Shown here: positions 34,101 to 42,247 of the stretch, piece after piece
Position numbering within the stretch: the stretch's first letter is position 1
Layout: each line of letters opens with the position of its first letter
NCBI RefSeq assembly: GCF_010091925.1
Contig: NZ_WVID01000013.1
Span: forward strand, 124,001-188,000
DNA from: Nostoc sp. B(2019)
GTDB taxonomy: Bacteria; Cyanobacteriota; Cyanobacteriia; Cyanobacteriales; Nostocaceae
Reading direction: 5' to 3'
Length of the DNA stretch: 64,000 nt
Program-made: the position numbers and the translations under genes
Notes under the pieces: model-generated
Seen by the model: the letters and a program-made list of their open reading frames with translations, nothing else
Database searches by the model: none
Told to the model about the DNA's origin: nothing

Positions 34101-36058
34101 TTTTGGCCGGTATCTGGAGGGATGTTTTGGGGTTAGAACAAGTTGGAATTTACGACAACTTCTTTAATTTGGGAGGACATTCTTTACTTGCTACCCAGGT
34201 AATTTCTCTGACACGCAAAGCATTTAAGATAGAATTAGCTCTGCGAAGTTTATTTGAATCTCCTGCGATCGCAACTTTAGCTAAAACAGTCGAGACAGCT
34301 AATCAACAAGAAATTTTACCAGAAATTGTATCTTTGAAAGTCGGGCGTTGGCGTAGCCCGTCGCAGACATCGCAAGACGGAGTATTGCCAATCTCCTTAA
34401 CTCAGTTAGAGTTTTGGTTTTTCGAGCAATTCTATCCTGGTAATCCTGTTTACAACTTGCCGCTAGTTTATCGCGTCACGGGTTCGCTAGATGTGACAGC
34501 GTTGGAACAAAGTTTAAGGGAAATTGTACGACGACACGAAACCTTACGAACTACCTTTAAGGTTGAGAACGGACAAGTGGTTTATGCAATTTCCCCCGAA
34601 CCTGTATTTGACTTCGCCGTAATAGACTCACAAGACATCCCTGAAGAGAAGAGGCAGGGGGCAGGGGGCAGGGGGCAGGGGAAATTGGCTCTTAGTGAGG
34701 CGAAACGACTTGCTGAGAAGGAGATTAAGCAGCCTTTCGATTTAGCGCGAGGGCCGTTATTGCGGAGTAAACTTTGGCGTTTGAGTGAAATCGAGTATTT
34801 GCTGGTTGTCACTACACACCATATTGTTGCTGATGGTTGGTCTTTTAGCGTGTTGACTCAAGAACTGGCAACCCTTTACGAAGCTTTTTCTCAAGACAAA
34901 CCCTCGCCGCTAACCGAGTTACCCATCCAATATGCAGACTTTGCTAATTGGCAACGGCAATGGTTGCAGGGGCAAGTTTTGGAATCACAGATGCAATTTT
35001 GGAAGCAACATTTAGGTGTTACCCCTCCAGTCTTGAAATTACCAACCGACCATCCACGTCCAGCAGTGCGAACCTTCGCAGGTGCGCGTCAACCCTTGGT
35101 AATTTCTCAGGACTTAACCAAAGCACTCAAAGCATTGAGTCAGCAGGAAGGCGTAACCCTATTTATGACCTTGTTAGCAGCACTCAAGACATTACTTTTC
35201 TGCTACACAGGACAACCAGACATCATCGTCAGTAGCACTGTTGCCAATCGTACCCGCCCAGAAACAGAAGGACTAATTGGTTTCTTTGTCCACTTACTGC
35301 CATTTTGCACCAACTTAGAAGGCAATCCCACCTTCCGAGAACTACTGCGGCGGGTGCGGGAAGTAGCTTTAGGAGTGTATGCACATCAAGAAATGCCCTT
35401 CATCAAACTAGTAGAAGAATTGCAACCAGTCAGAGATAGTTACACACTGCTAGCTCAAGTAATGTTTGTTTTTCAAAACACTCCAGAAGATGATTTAAAA
35501 CTGGCGAACTTGACATTAAAAGAGGAGTTCATTGCAACAGATACCAAAGACACAGCCGAGTTTGATTTGAATCTTACCCTCCAAGAAACATCAGAGGGAA
35601 TTGAAGGCGCTTTAGTCTACAAAACCGATTTGTTTGAAGATGCTACTATTGCAAGAATGGTGACGATATTTAAAAAATTGCTTGAATATATTGTTTCTAA
35701 TCCTGACCAACGTATTAGTGAACTTCCCTGTTTATCTGAAGGAGAAAGTTTACCAATTCAAAATTCAAAATTACCAGTAGCTAAGAACAGTTTTCAGAAT
35801 GAATTTACTGAACCTGGCAACCCTATTGAAGAAGTTATATTAGCTATTTGGAAAGAGATTTTAGGGTTAGAACATATTAGTACTCAAGATAACTTTTTTG
35901 ACATTGGAGGACATTCTGCTCTTGTTCTGCAAGTCATATACAAGCTACAAAAAGCTTTGCAAGTAGAGTTACCTTTAGTTTCCCTATTTGAAAAACCTAC
36001 CATAGTTCAGCAAGCAGAAGCGATCCGCAATTTACGAAATAGTAGACATTTTGCATAA
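31118..36058 (+). CDS. aerG: Second NRPS (C-A-PCP-C-PCP), AerG-like
   Basis: 1,646 residues from ATG 31118; a TTG at 31043 lies in a repeat and is rejected. Domains: C (16-450, HHILLDGW), A (470-960, YTSGSTGTPKG), PCP (Ser1022), C (1093-1540, HHIVADGW), PCP (Ser1600). The adenylation pocket, read by hand, is about D-V-H-F-I-C-F-L-V, an unusual code that would suit a bicyclic proline-like acid, but I cannot confirm it. There is no thioesterase and no adenylation domain for the last module, so a free amine (agmatine or an amidino-pyrroline type) may be the final acceptor. It directly follows aerF, matching known aeruginosin gene order. Two repeats lie inside it (34344-34373 and 34653-34681). 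Confidence 0.88.
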   Translation: MIAIQNQNKTKDIEAIYPLSPMQQGMLFHTLYQPESRIYFEQFRFTLHGDLNKSMFEQAWQQVVQRHSALRTLFVWKNRKQPVQVVRKQVNLPWINMDLRLLSSEEQQTQINSFLNTDKEQSFELDKAPLMRFILFRLADETYHFVWSFHHILLDGWSWPILFKEIFALYDSINNNQQLYLAPSRSYRDYINWLQQQDLSNAEGFWRRTLEGFNAPTPLVVEQAVGQISHQQQTSYIRHQHLSSEATANLKSFAQQHHLTLSTLVQAAWALLLSRYSGESDVVFGATVSGRPHNLSGVESMVGLFINTLPVRVKIPETNDLLPWLVQLQQEHIEREQYSYSSLVDIQGASEIPRNQPLFESIVVFENYPVNASLQALPGNLRISDRQALGETNYPLTVVAIPGEELVIKINYDRNRFDADTIDRMIGHLLTLLQGIVTNSHRSAGELLLLTPAEQDLLLVQWNATQAANPINYCIHQLFEQQVEKTPESVAVVYDNQQLTYLELNQRANQLAHHLQRLGVKPDAPVGICLERSLEAAVAILGTLKAGGACVPLDPTYPPERLAFMLSDSQAAVVLTQTRCKSLLNGNFAHHLIMLDDDWDEIGEESEFNPQVEIKADNLAYIIYTSGSTGTPKGTLVPHRSLTNLIEYHQAKMITGVGVLQFASLSFDVSYHEMFAAWGLGGTLYMIPESDRKDLDKLIQLLGKEPIAKVFLPVTLWQQLAEIYGEEEQLFKNIREAIACGEQLQITQPMIRLFQRLENCALYNFYGPTEADLVTAYTFSDKPEEWPIYPPIGKPAVNVQVYLLDRNLQPVPIGVPGELYVSGDGLARGYLNRPDLTDQKFVPNPFEEARGRRLYKTGDLAKYLSDGNIEFLGRIDDLVKVRGFRVELGELEAVLSKHPQINQAVAKVFGQSAREKYLVAYFVPIQGQTITVEQLRNFLQDQLPDYMIPSAFVQMEMFHLTPNGKVNRRALSEPTTSRPELAQTFIAPRTPTEEILAGIWRDVLGLEQVGIYDNFFNLGGHSLLATQVISLTRKAFKIELALRSLFESPAIATLAKTVETANQQEILPEIVSLKVGRWRSPSQTSQDGVLPISLTQLEFWFFEQFYPGNPVYNLPLVYRVTGSLDVTALEQSLREIVRRHETLRTTFKVENGQVVYAISPEPVFDFAVIDSQDIPEEKRQGAGGRGQGKLALSEAKRLAEKEIKQPFDLARGPLLRSKLWRLSEIEYLLVVTTHHIVADGWSFSVLTQELATLYEAFSQDKPSPLTELPIQYADFANWQRQWLQGQVLESQMQFWKQHLGVTPPVLKLPTDHPRPAVRTFAGARQPLVISQDLTKALKALSQQEGVTLFMTLLAALKTLLFCYTGQPDIIVSSTVANRTRPETEGLIGFFVHLLPFCTNLEGNPTFRELLRRVREVALGVYAHQEMPFIKLVEELQPVRDSYTLLAQVMFVFQNTPEDDLKLANLTLKEEFIATDTKDTAEFDLNLTLQETSEGIEGALVYKTDLFEDATIARMVTIFKKLLEYIVSNPDQRISELPCLSEGESLPIQNSKLPVAKNSFQNEFTEPGNPIEEVILAIWKEILGLEHISTQDNFFDIGGHSALVLQVIYKLQKALQVELPLVSLFEKPTIVQQAEAIRNLRNSRHFA
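34344..34373. repeat. 30-bp interspersed repeat inside the second NRPS
   Basis: GGCGTTGGCGTAGCCCGTCG and ten more bases, in the PCP-C linker (about residues 1076-1086, GRWRSPSQTS). It matches 37102-37131 at 27 of 30 positions by hand alignment. Confidence 0.7.
34653..34681. repeat. Heptamer array (GGCAGGG, four copies) inside the second NRPS
   Basis: Four GGCAGGG units, encoding a Gly/Arg/Gln-rich insert in the second condensation domain. A change of one or two copies would shift the frame. Confidence 0.8.
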
Positions 36059-36180
36059 GTATTTTTTTTCTCACGCAGAGGCTCAGAGACACAGAGAAAG
36101 AGTATATCATCGAAACTTTTGCAAGGAGTCTAGCTTATAAACCACAAAATATCAATACAAAAAACTCTCTCAAACTCCTC

Positions 36181-36211
36181 TTCTCTGCGCCTTTGCGCCT
36201 CTGCGTGATAC
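36181..36211. repeat. CTCTGCGCCTTTGCGCCTCTGCG short repeat
   Basis: Reverse form of the GCGCAAAG repeats, in the spacer between the second NRPS and the SDR. A related copy in the other orientation lies at 36071-36102. The TTG at 36193 falls within it and is not a start. Confidence 0.7.
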
Positions 36212-36255
36212 AAATTTCTTTTAAAACTACTCTAATTCAAACTAGAAAAACAATT

Positions 36256-37032
36256 GTGAAACCTTCCCTTTTTGACCTAACAGATAAAGTTGCCATTATC
36301 ACAGGCTCCGCACGAGGCATCGGTAGAGCAATAGCTCAAGGATTAGCATCTGTAGGCACAAAAGTTGTAATTGCCGATATCAAAGCACCCGAATCAGAAG
36401 AAACAGCACAAAAGATTCAAGCAGCTGGAGGCGAAGCGATCGCAATTCCCACCGATGTTAGAAATCGCCAAGATTGTTTACGCCTAATTGAGCAAACCGT
36501 AGCCCACTACCACAAGCTTGACATCATGGTATGTAATGCCGGCATTGACATCATCAAATCAGCAGCTTCCTTAGAAGAATTAGAGTGGGATGACATCATT
36601 AACGTCAATCTTAAAGGATACTTCCACTGCGCTCAACTAGCGGCATTACAAATGATCAAACAAGGGACAGGCGGCTCGATAATCATGAACTCTTCGATCG
36701 GCGGCGTAGTGGGAATCAATGGCTCAGCGGCTTATACAGCAGCCAAAGGAGGGGTAAATTTACTTGTGCGATCGCTTGCACTGGAATGGGCAGATCATCA
36801 GATTCGAGTCAACGCTTTTGCTCCTGGCTACATCGACAACATCATGGAAGGGACTGAAACATTTCGGCGATCGCCAGACGAGGATCAGCAACATCTGAGC
36901 GCCGTGATTCCCATGAAACGACGCGGGAAACCAGAGGAACTCGTCGGCCCAGTAATATTTCTCGCCTCAGAAGCAGCCTCTTATGTAACAGGAGCAGTTT
37001 TGATGGTGGATGGGGGATACAGCGCCATGTAG
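36256..37032 (+). CDS. Short-chain dehydrogenase/reductase (FabG-like)
   Basis: About 258 residues from GTG 36256, chosen because the longer TTG frame begins inside a repeat. TGSARGIG, CNAGID, the Ser of SIGG and YTAAK catalytic motif are all intact, unlike aerF. It ends VDGGYSAM. NAD(P)-dependent oxidoreductase. Its place after the second NRPS suggests it reduces or oxidises a ring position of the core or the sugar, or replaces aerF activity. Confidence 0.85.
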   Translation: MKPSLFDLTDKVAIITGSARGIGRAIAQGLASVGTKVVIADIKAPESEETAQKIQAAGGEAIAIPTDVRNRQDCLRLIEQTVAHYHKLDIMVCNAGIDIIKSAASLEELEWDDIINVNLKGYFHCAQLAALQMIKQGTGGSIIMNSSIGGVVGINGSAAYTAAKGGVNLLVRSLALEWADHQIRVNAFAPGYIDNIMEGTETFRRSPDEDQQHLSAVIPMKRRGKPEELVGPVIFLASEAASYVTGAVLMVDGGYSAM

Positions 37033-37064
37033 GGCAGGTAAAAGAAGTTTCCTGGAGTACAACT

Positions 37065-38873
37065 ATGCGAAGATTGATTAAATTTACTGCTATTCGCCGT
37101 CGGCGTTGGCATAGCCCGCCGCAGGCATCGCCAGCTATTATCGGATTTATCCTGGCGTTCGTTCTAGTTAGTTGTGTCCAAACCAACTTGCTCTACAAAG
37201 CAGTAGCCGGATCTCAAATCATCGTTAGTAGTTCTATCGAACCCAACACCTTTAATCCTCAACTGATGGAGCAGGGAGTAGGGATTTTGACTTTACTCTA
37301 TGAAGGATTGATTCGTGAAAATGGTCGAGGGAAAATTGAACCAGCGTTAGCGCGATCGTGGGAGATTTCTGAAGACCAAAAGCAAATTATTTTTACACTG
37401 AGAAAAGGACTGAAATGGTCAGATGGCGAAGCCCTCACTGCTGATGATGTAGTGTTTACTTATAAAGATATTTACACGAATCCCGCCATTCCTTCTTATG
37501 CTAAAGATTTTTTGCAAATAGGCAAAACTCGCAGTTTTCCTACAGTGAAAAAACTGGATACTTGGCGTGTTGAGTTTACTCTTCCAGAACCTTTTGCCCC
37601 CTTTATTCGCACAACAAAGTTAGAAATTTTACCCGCTCATATTCTGCGATCGTCCATCACAACCAAAGACTCCGCAGGTAGACCGCTATTTCTCTCAATC
37701 TGGGGCACAGATACTCCCCCCAATCAAATTGTTAGTAACGGCGCTTATAAATTAGAATCTTATGTTCCAGGCGAGCGGATCACCTTTCGCAAAAATCCCT
37801 ATTACTGGCGTCAAGATGCTCAAAGTCATACTCAGCCTTATATTGATCGCATTGTTCAAAGTACAGTCAGTAATAATGATACGGCGTTAATCCAATTCCG
37901 TTCTGGAAGTCTTGATTTTATTGATGTAAATCCTAATTATTTTTCATTATTGAAACGAGAAGAAAAACAGGGAGAATTCACAATTTATAATGGCGGTTCT
38001 CAAACAGGAACCACAGCTATGATGTTTAATTTGAATACAGGACGTAGAAATGGTCAGCCTCTAATTGATCCTATTAAATCTCGCTGGTTCAATACAGTGG
38101 CATTTCGCCAAGCCGTTGCTCATAGCATCAATCGCCCGCGTATGCTCACTAATCTCTTTGGGGGGGTAGGAGCGCTACAAAATTCGCCTCTAGCAGTACA
38201 AAGTCCTTACTATCTCTCTCAAGAAGCGGGTTTACCAGTCTACGACCATAACACTCAGAAGGCAAAAGCGTTACTGGTCAAAGCAGGTTTTCGCTACAAC
38301 AATCAAGGTCAATTATTCGATATCAATGGTAATCGAGTCCGATTTACACTCACCGCCAATGTCGGTAATAAGGTATTGCAAAACATGGCTCCACTGATTC
38401 AAGACGATTTGAGTCAGATAGGAATTCAGGTAGATTTGAATTTGATTGCAGTAGGATTGGTTGTAGACAAGTTAACAAATCGTTTGGATTGGGATTGCCA
38501 AATTCTTGATGGTTTCCCAATGACGATAGAACCCAACGAAGCAGTAAATATTTGGTCTACGGTCGGTAACTGGCACTTTTTTAATCGCCAACCCCAAGCC
38601 GGACAAAAGCCAATTACTGGGCAGCAGATATCAGATTGGGAGCAAAAGATTGCCAATCTCTACATTCAAGGTGCAGCAGCAAATGAACCACAGCGCCAGC
38701 AGATTTATGCAGAAACTCAACAGCTTAGTCAGGAATATTTGCCGTTTATTTATTTAGTGAATTCGTTATCAATGGTGTCTGTGCGAAATCGTATTCAGGG
38801 GGTGAAACATTCTGCTTTACAAGGAACATTTTGGAATGTTTATGAATTGAAAACTAATACTGTTAATAATTAA
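37065..38873 (+). CDS. ABC-type oligopeptide-binding lipoprotein (family 5)
   Basis: 602 residues. N-terminal hydrophobic helix ending in a lipobox-like LVSC (about residue 37), then a family 5 solute-binding fold (LTADDVVFTYKDI and LYEGLIRENGRG). No permease or ATPase gene is nearby. The first 30 residues contain a repeat insertion (RRRRWHSPPQAS) at 37102-37131, so the signal peptide start is partly repeat-derived. A peptide or opine-like substrate is possible. It could capture the cluster product or a precursor, or be an unrelated passenger. Confidence 0.85.
   Translation: MRRLIKFTAIRRRRWHSPPQASPAIIGFILAFVLVSCVQTNLLYKAVAGSQIIVSSSIEPNTFNPQLMEQGVGILTLLYEGLIRENGRGKIEPALARSWEISEDQKQIIFTLRKGLKWSDGEALTADDVVFTYKDIYTNPAIPSYAKDFLQIGKTRSFPTVKKLDTWRVEFTLPEPFAPFIRTTKLEILPAHILRSSITTKDSAGRPLFLSIWGTDTPPNQIVSNGAYKLESYVPGERITFRKNPYYWRQDAQSHTQPYIDRIVQSTVSNNDTALIQFRSGSLDFIDVNPNYFSLLKREEKQGEFTIYNGGSQTGTTAMMFNLNTGRRNGQPLIDPIKSRWFNTVAFRQAVAHSINRPRMLTNLFGGVGALQNSPLAVQSPYYLSQEAGLPVYDHNTQKAKALLVKAGFRYNNQGQLFDINGNRVRFTLTANVGNKVLQNMAPLIQDDLSQIGIQVDLNLIAVGLVVDKLTNRLDWDCQILDGFPMTIEPNEAVNIWSTVGNWHFFNRQPQAGQKPITGQQISDWEQKIANLYIQGAAANEPQRQQIYAETQQLSQEYLPFIYLVNSLSMVSVRNRIQGVKHSALQGTFWNVYELKTNTVNN
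37102..37131. repeat. 30-bp interspersed repeat in the solute-binding gene
   Basis: GGCGTTGGCATAGCCCGCCG and ten more bases; second copy of the element at 34344-34373. Translates in-frame as RRWHSPPQAS. Confidence 0.7.
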
Positions 38874-38886
38874 TACCAATTATCTT

Positions 38887-39864
38887 ATGAAAATTAGTGA
38901 ACCGCCAAGCCGCCAAGAGCGCCAAGTTTCCACACCGATTCCCGTCATCGATTTCCATAAGTTTATGGTTGGTGATGTTGTTGCTAAAGAAGCAGTTGCC
39001 GATCGCATTTCGTCTGCTATTCAAGAAATTGGATGTTTTTATCTCGAAAATTCTGTACCCCAGACCTTAGTTGAGCAAGTGTTTGCTCAAGCGCAGAGTT
39101 TTTTCGCATTACCAGATGAGGAAAAAAATCAAGTAAAACTTGCTCCAGGAACTAGCCGAGGTTACGTTGCTCGCGGTAAAGAGCGAGTATTGCTCGAAGC
39201 ATTCAATTTTGGTTTAGACATTGCAACCGATGAAGCGGGTGTAACTCACCAGAGGTTTGGTGAACCAAATCGATGGCCTGCCAACCAAAGAGAGTTTCGC
39301 CAAGTGCTATTGGAATTTTTTACAACTTGTCGTGATACGTCTTTCAGTATTTTACAAGCGCTGGCGATCGCCTTAAAACTACCAGAGTCCTATTTCACCG
39401 ATTTCCATATTGAGCGCAATTTCAACACCTCCATAAATCACTATCCATCCGTGAGCCAACCTCTTTCTCCCGCAGAGACTCGGTTTGCTGAACATACAGA
39501 TTACGGTAGCATTACCTTAATATTTCAAGATGAGACAGCTGGACTAGAAGTTTGCACCAATGCAGGGGAATGGATTGCAGCGCCCTACCTCCCTGGTAAA
39601 GTTCTGGTTATCCTCGCAGATTTAATGCAGCGCTGGACAAACGACAAGTTTCCCGCCACGAAACATCGAGTTCCCCTACCCTCTAAATTCCCCACCAATC
39701 CCAGGTACTCGATTATCTATTTTGAGTCTCCCGATTACGATACTGAAATTACTTGCCTTGACAATTGCTTAGAGGAAAATGCAACTCCCAACTATCCACC
39801 AATTCGTACCCATGAATATATCAATCAAGTCGCAACAGGAGGCTATACAAATGTAAAGACGTAG
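38887..39864 (+). CDS. 2-oxoglutarate/Fe(II) oxygenase, paralogue 1
   Basis: 325 residues, isopenicillin-N-synthase-like fold. Iron ligands H203, D205 (HTD) and H260, with R273-x-S275 (RYS) for 2-oxoglutarate. From about residue 14 it matches three paralogues (STPIPVIDFH). The first 13 residues differ because the gene begins inside a GAACCGCCAAG repeat (38899-38926). The stop codon lies inside a palindromic repeat (39853-39881). Likely hydroxylates or desaturates a residue of the peptide or core. It follows the solute-binding gene by 13 bases. Confidence 0.88.
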   Translation: MKISEPPSRQERQVSTPIPVIDFHKFMVGDVVAKEAVADRISSAIQEIGCFYLENSVPQTLVEQVFAQAQSFFALPDEEKNQVKLAPGTSRGYVARGKERVLLEAFNFGLDIATDEAGVTHQRFGEPNRWPANQREFRQVLLEFFTTCRDTSFSILQALAIALKLPESYFTDFHIERNFNTSINHYPSVSQPLSPAETRFAEHTDYGSITLIFQDETAGLEVCTNAGEWIAAPYLPGKVLVILADLMQRWTNDKFPATKHRVPLPSKFPTNPRYSIIYFESPDYDTEITCLDNCLEENATPNYPPIRTHEYINQVATGGYTNVKT

Positions 39865-39881
39865 CAATGCTACGTCTCTAC
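39853..39881. repeat. Palindromic repeat GTAAAGACGTAGCAATGCTACGTCTCTAC-type
   Basis: The arms GACGTAGCA and TGCTACGTC are complementary. It overlaps the end of the preceding gene: the final Lys-Thr and TAG are read from it. This is the common Nostoc GTAGAGACGT palindrome family. Confidence 0.75.
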
Positions 39882-39921
39882 AAAATCCTGATTCATACCT
39901 CATTTCTAGAAATTTTTAACG

Positions 39922-40911
39922 ATGATCTCAATAAACGAACTTTCAAAAGAATCTATTGTTTCAACGCCGATTCCCGTCATTGACTTCCATCTATTTTTGG
40001 TAGGTGACACGGTTACTAAAGAATTAATTGCCAACCAAATCGCCAGTGCTTTACAGGAGATGGGATGTTTATACCTAAAAAATCATGATATAAGTGCAAC
40101 TCTAATTGCTCAAACATTTGCCCAAGCCAAGCGTTTTTTTGCACTACCGCTAGAAGAGAAAAAACAGGTAGCTTTAACAGAAATATGCCACAGAGGATAT
40201 ATCCCTATGGGAAAATCAAGCATACTCAGCGAACAATTTTACTTTGGTAGAGAAATGAACCCAGAGGAATTGGATAAGCTAAATCATCCTTTTCATCAAC
40301 CTAACCAATGGCTGCAAAGTCAACCGGAGTTTCATAAAGCGATGCTGCAATTTTTCACAGCTTGTCACGCAAGTACACTGAAAGTCCTTGAAGCCCTGGC
40401 TATTACTTTGAAACTGCCACAATCCTATTTTGCAGAGTTACATTCTGAGCAAAATCATGCTGTGGGTTTGCATCATTATCCTGGTGCATCTCAGGTTCCG
40501 CAAGCCCAAAATATTCGCCTGGGAGAACATACAGATGGCAATACTATTACTTATGTGTTTCAGCATGAGGTAGAAGGGTTAGAAATTTGTAGCAAAACTG
40601 GAGAAAAAATTCCAGTTCCCTTAATTCCTAATACAGTTGTCGTCATGGCAGGAGAAATTTTGCAACGATGGACAAACGATAAAGTCTATGCCACAAAGCA
40701 TCAAGTTGCAATACCGTATGCATCCCAACACATCCAGCCAAGATACTCCTTTGCATTTTTTGCATCTCCTAATAATGATGCCGAAATTGCCTGTCCTGAG
40801 AGTTGTTTAGGGGTAAATGAAACTGCAAAGTATGCACCAATTTTGACAAGCGAATTTTACACCCAAAGAAATAATAAAAATAAATCGATTTTAAGTTCTT
40901 CTAAAAATTAG
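39922..40911 (+). CDS. 2-oxoglutarate/Fe(II) oxygenase, paralogue 2
   Basis: 329 residues. Iron ligands H203, D205, H260 and R274-x-S276, as in paralogue 1. Between them the residue after HTD is Gly-Asn rather than the aromatic-Gly-Ser of the others, and the sequence YVFQHEVEG replaces the usual LIFQDE, so the active site floor is diverged. It may act on a different position of the same molecule. It begins 57 bp after paralogue 1 and the two form a direct tandem. Confidence 0.88.
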   Translation: MISINELSKESIVSTPIPVIDFHLFLVGDTVTKELIANQIASALQEMGCLYLKNHDISATLIAQTFAQAKRFFALPLEEKKQVALTEICHRGYIPMGKSSILSEQFYFGREMNPEELDKLNHPFHQPNQWLQSQPEFHKAMLQFFTACHASTLKVLEALAITLKLPQSYFAELHSEQNHAVGLHHYPGASQVPQAQNIRLGEHTDGNTITYVFQHEVEGLEICSKTGEKIPVPLIPNTVVVMAGEILQRWTNDKVYATKHQVAIPYASQHIQPRYSFAFFASPNNDAEIACPESCLGVNETAKYAPILTSEFYTQRNNKNKSILSSSKN

Positions 40912-41058
40912 ACTTCTGGTAAAAGTACTAATTCTCTACTTTCTCTCTGTGTCTCTGTCTTGAAAAGCTTCCTAGGTTGGGAAACCTGCCTACAGAACTT
41001 TTCGCTGCGCCTCTGCGTGAGACAAAAATAAAGTATTTATTCTCAAGGCAACCTGACA

Positions 41059-42228
41059 ATGAATGTAGATATTTTAAAAAAAACAGTGCCAAGACCACTA
41101 GTTATGTTTGTTTATAGCTTAATTTTTATACTGGCTTTGATTTCGACTGCTGGATTAATCAATACGGTTTCACCCTCTTACGATACTCCTCAAAGTCTTG
41201 GTGATATCAGCACTAAATTTCAATATTTTGCTAAACACAAAGATGATTATGATGTTATTTTTTTAGGGCCAAGTACCACATATCAAGGAGTTATCCCCAA
41301 AGTATTTGATGAAACAATGGCAGCAAATGGTAAGAGTATCAGGTCTTTCAACTTTGGAATCATGGCGGCAAATGTAGCTGAAATGGATTTTTATTTGCAA
41401 AAGATTTTAGCTTTAAAACCAGCAAACTTAAAATGGGTATTTTTAGACTGTTTAGTTGACTTTTTCATGGAGGATTCACCAACTTCGATTAAAAATGTTT
41501 ACTGGCATACTCCTCTAAAAACGATAGAAAATTTTCGATTAATCATTGAATCAACCTCTACTTTAAAAGAAAAGATTAACGGTTTTTATGCAAATTCAAT
41601 AAGCTTTATCTATCGGTGGTTAGGAATTGGCTATTTTTCTAATTTTTGGCAACAACAACCTGAAGTATTACCAAAGGGAATATCTGGTGACAAATTGATA
41701 CAGGAAGCTGGATATTATGCAATGGATTGGCTGGAAAATAGTGCAAAACGGAGAGAAATTTTTCTATCAAATTCTTTGGAGAGTTATAAACAGCAACTAA
41801 AGCAATCAAAATCAGGAGTTTTTGTTCGAGGAAATATATCTACATATCCACTTAATTCCTATGCAATTAAAATTCTTAAAAAGATAGCCTATCGAATTGA
41901 TAACCAAGAGAAAATCAGTAAAATCAAAGTTGAACCCATTTTCTTTATTCCTCCAGTACTCAATACTGATTTTGACAATTCTGCTATTACAAAATCTTAC
42001 AATATAGGATATATCCCGACTCTATTTGCTTTTAATAATCCTAATACTTTCACCACTTTATATGAAGTTGATCGCCGCTCTGATGGAAGGCATTTAAATC
42101 ACCAAGGCGCTCAAGAATTCACACGCGCCTTGGCAGCAAAGTTTTCTCAGCATCTTAAGTTATCTCAAGAGGAAATATACCATCAATCGCCTATATCTAT
42201 AAGTTCAAATTTATTTGGTAAGAGTTAA
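41059..42228 (+). CDS. SGNH-like membrane-anchored protein, partner of MBOAT
   Basis: 389 residues. N-terminal transmembrane helix (about 15-38) and an extracytoplasmic body with an SGNH-type GPSTTYQGV start near residue 72 and a C-terminal DGRHLNHQGAQEF block (catalytic-type Asp-His). It ends just before the MBOAT gene. SGNH proteins of this type often work with MBOAT proteins in O-acylation of cell-surface or secreted glycans. Its hydrolase versus transferase role is not known. Spacer 40912-41058 holds a CTCTGTGTCTCTG-type repeat. Confidence 0.75.
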   Translation: MNVDILKKTVPRPLVMFVYSLIFILALISTAGLINTVSPSYDTPQSLGDISTKFQYFAKHKDDYDVIFLGPSTTYQGVIPKVFDETMAANGKSIRSFNFGIMAANVAEMDFYLQKILALKPANLKWVFLDCLVDFFMEDSPTSIKNVYWHTPLKTIENFRLIIESTSTLKEKINGFYANSISFIYRWLGIGYFSNFWQQQPEVLPKGISGDKLIQEAGYYAMDWLENSAKRREIFLSNSLESYKQQLKQSKSGVFVRGNISTYPLNSYAIKILKKIAYRIDNQEKISKIKVEPIFFIPPVLNTDFDNSAITKSYNIGYIPTLFAFNNPNTFTTLYEVDRRSDGRHLNHQGAQEFTRALAAKFSQHLKLSQEEIYHQSPISISSNLFGKS

Positions 42229-42247
42229 TTTACCCATTAAAATAAAT

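Noticed and set aside
36193-36255. TTG start for the second SDR
   Set aside because: The TTG lies in a GCGCCTTTGCGCCTCTGCG repeat; the fold begins after GTG 36256.
42215-42247. TTG start for the MBOAT gene
   Set aside because: It overlaps the previous stop region and adds a non-family N-terminus; the ATG at 42248 gives the usual MBOAT start.
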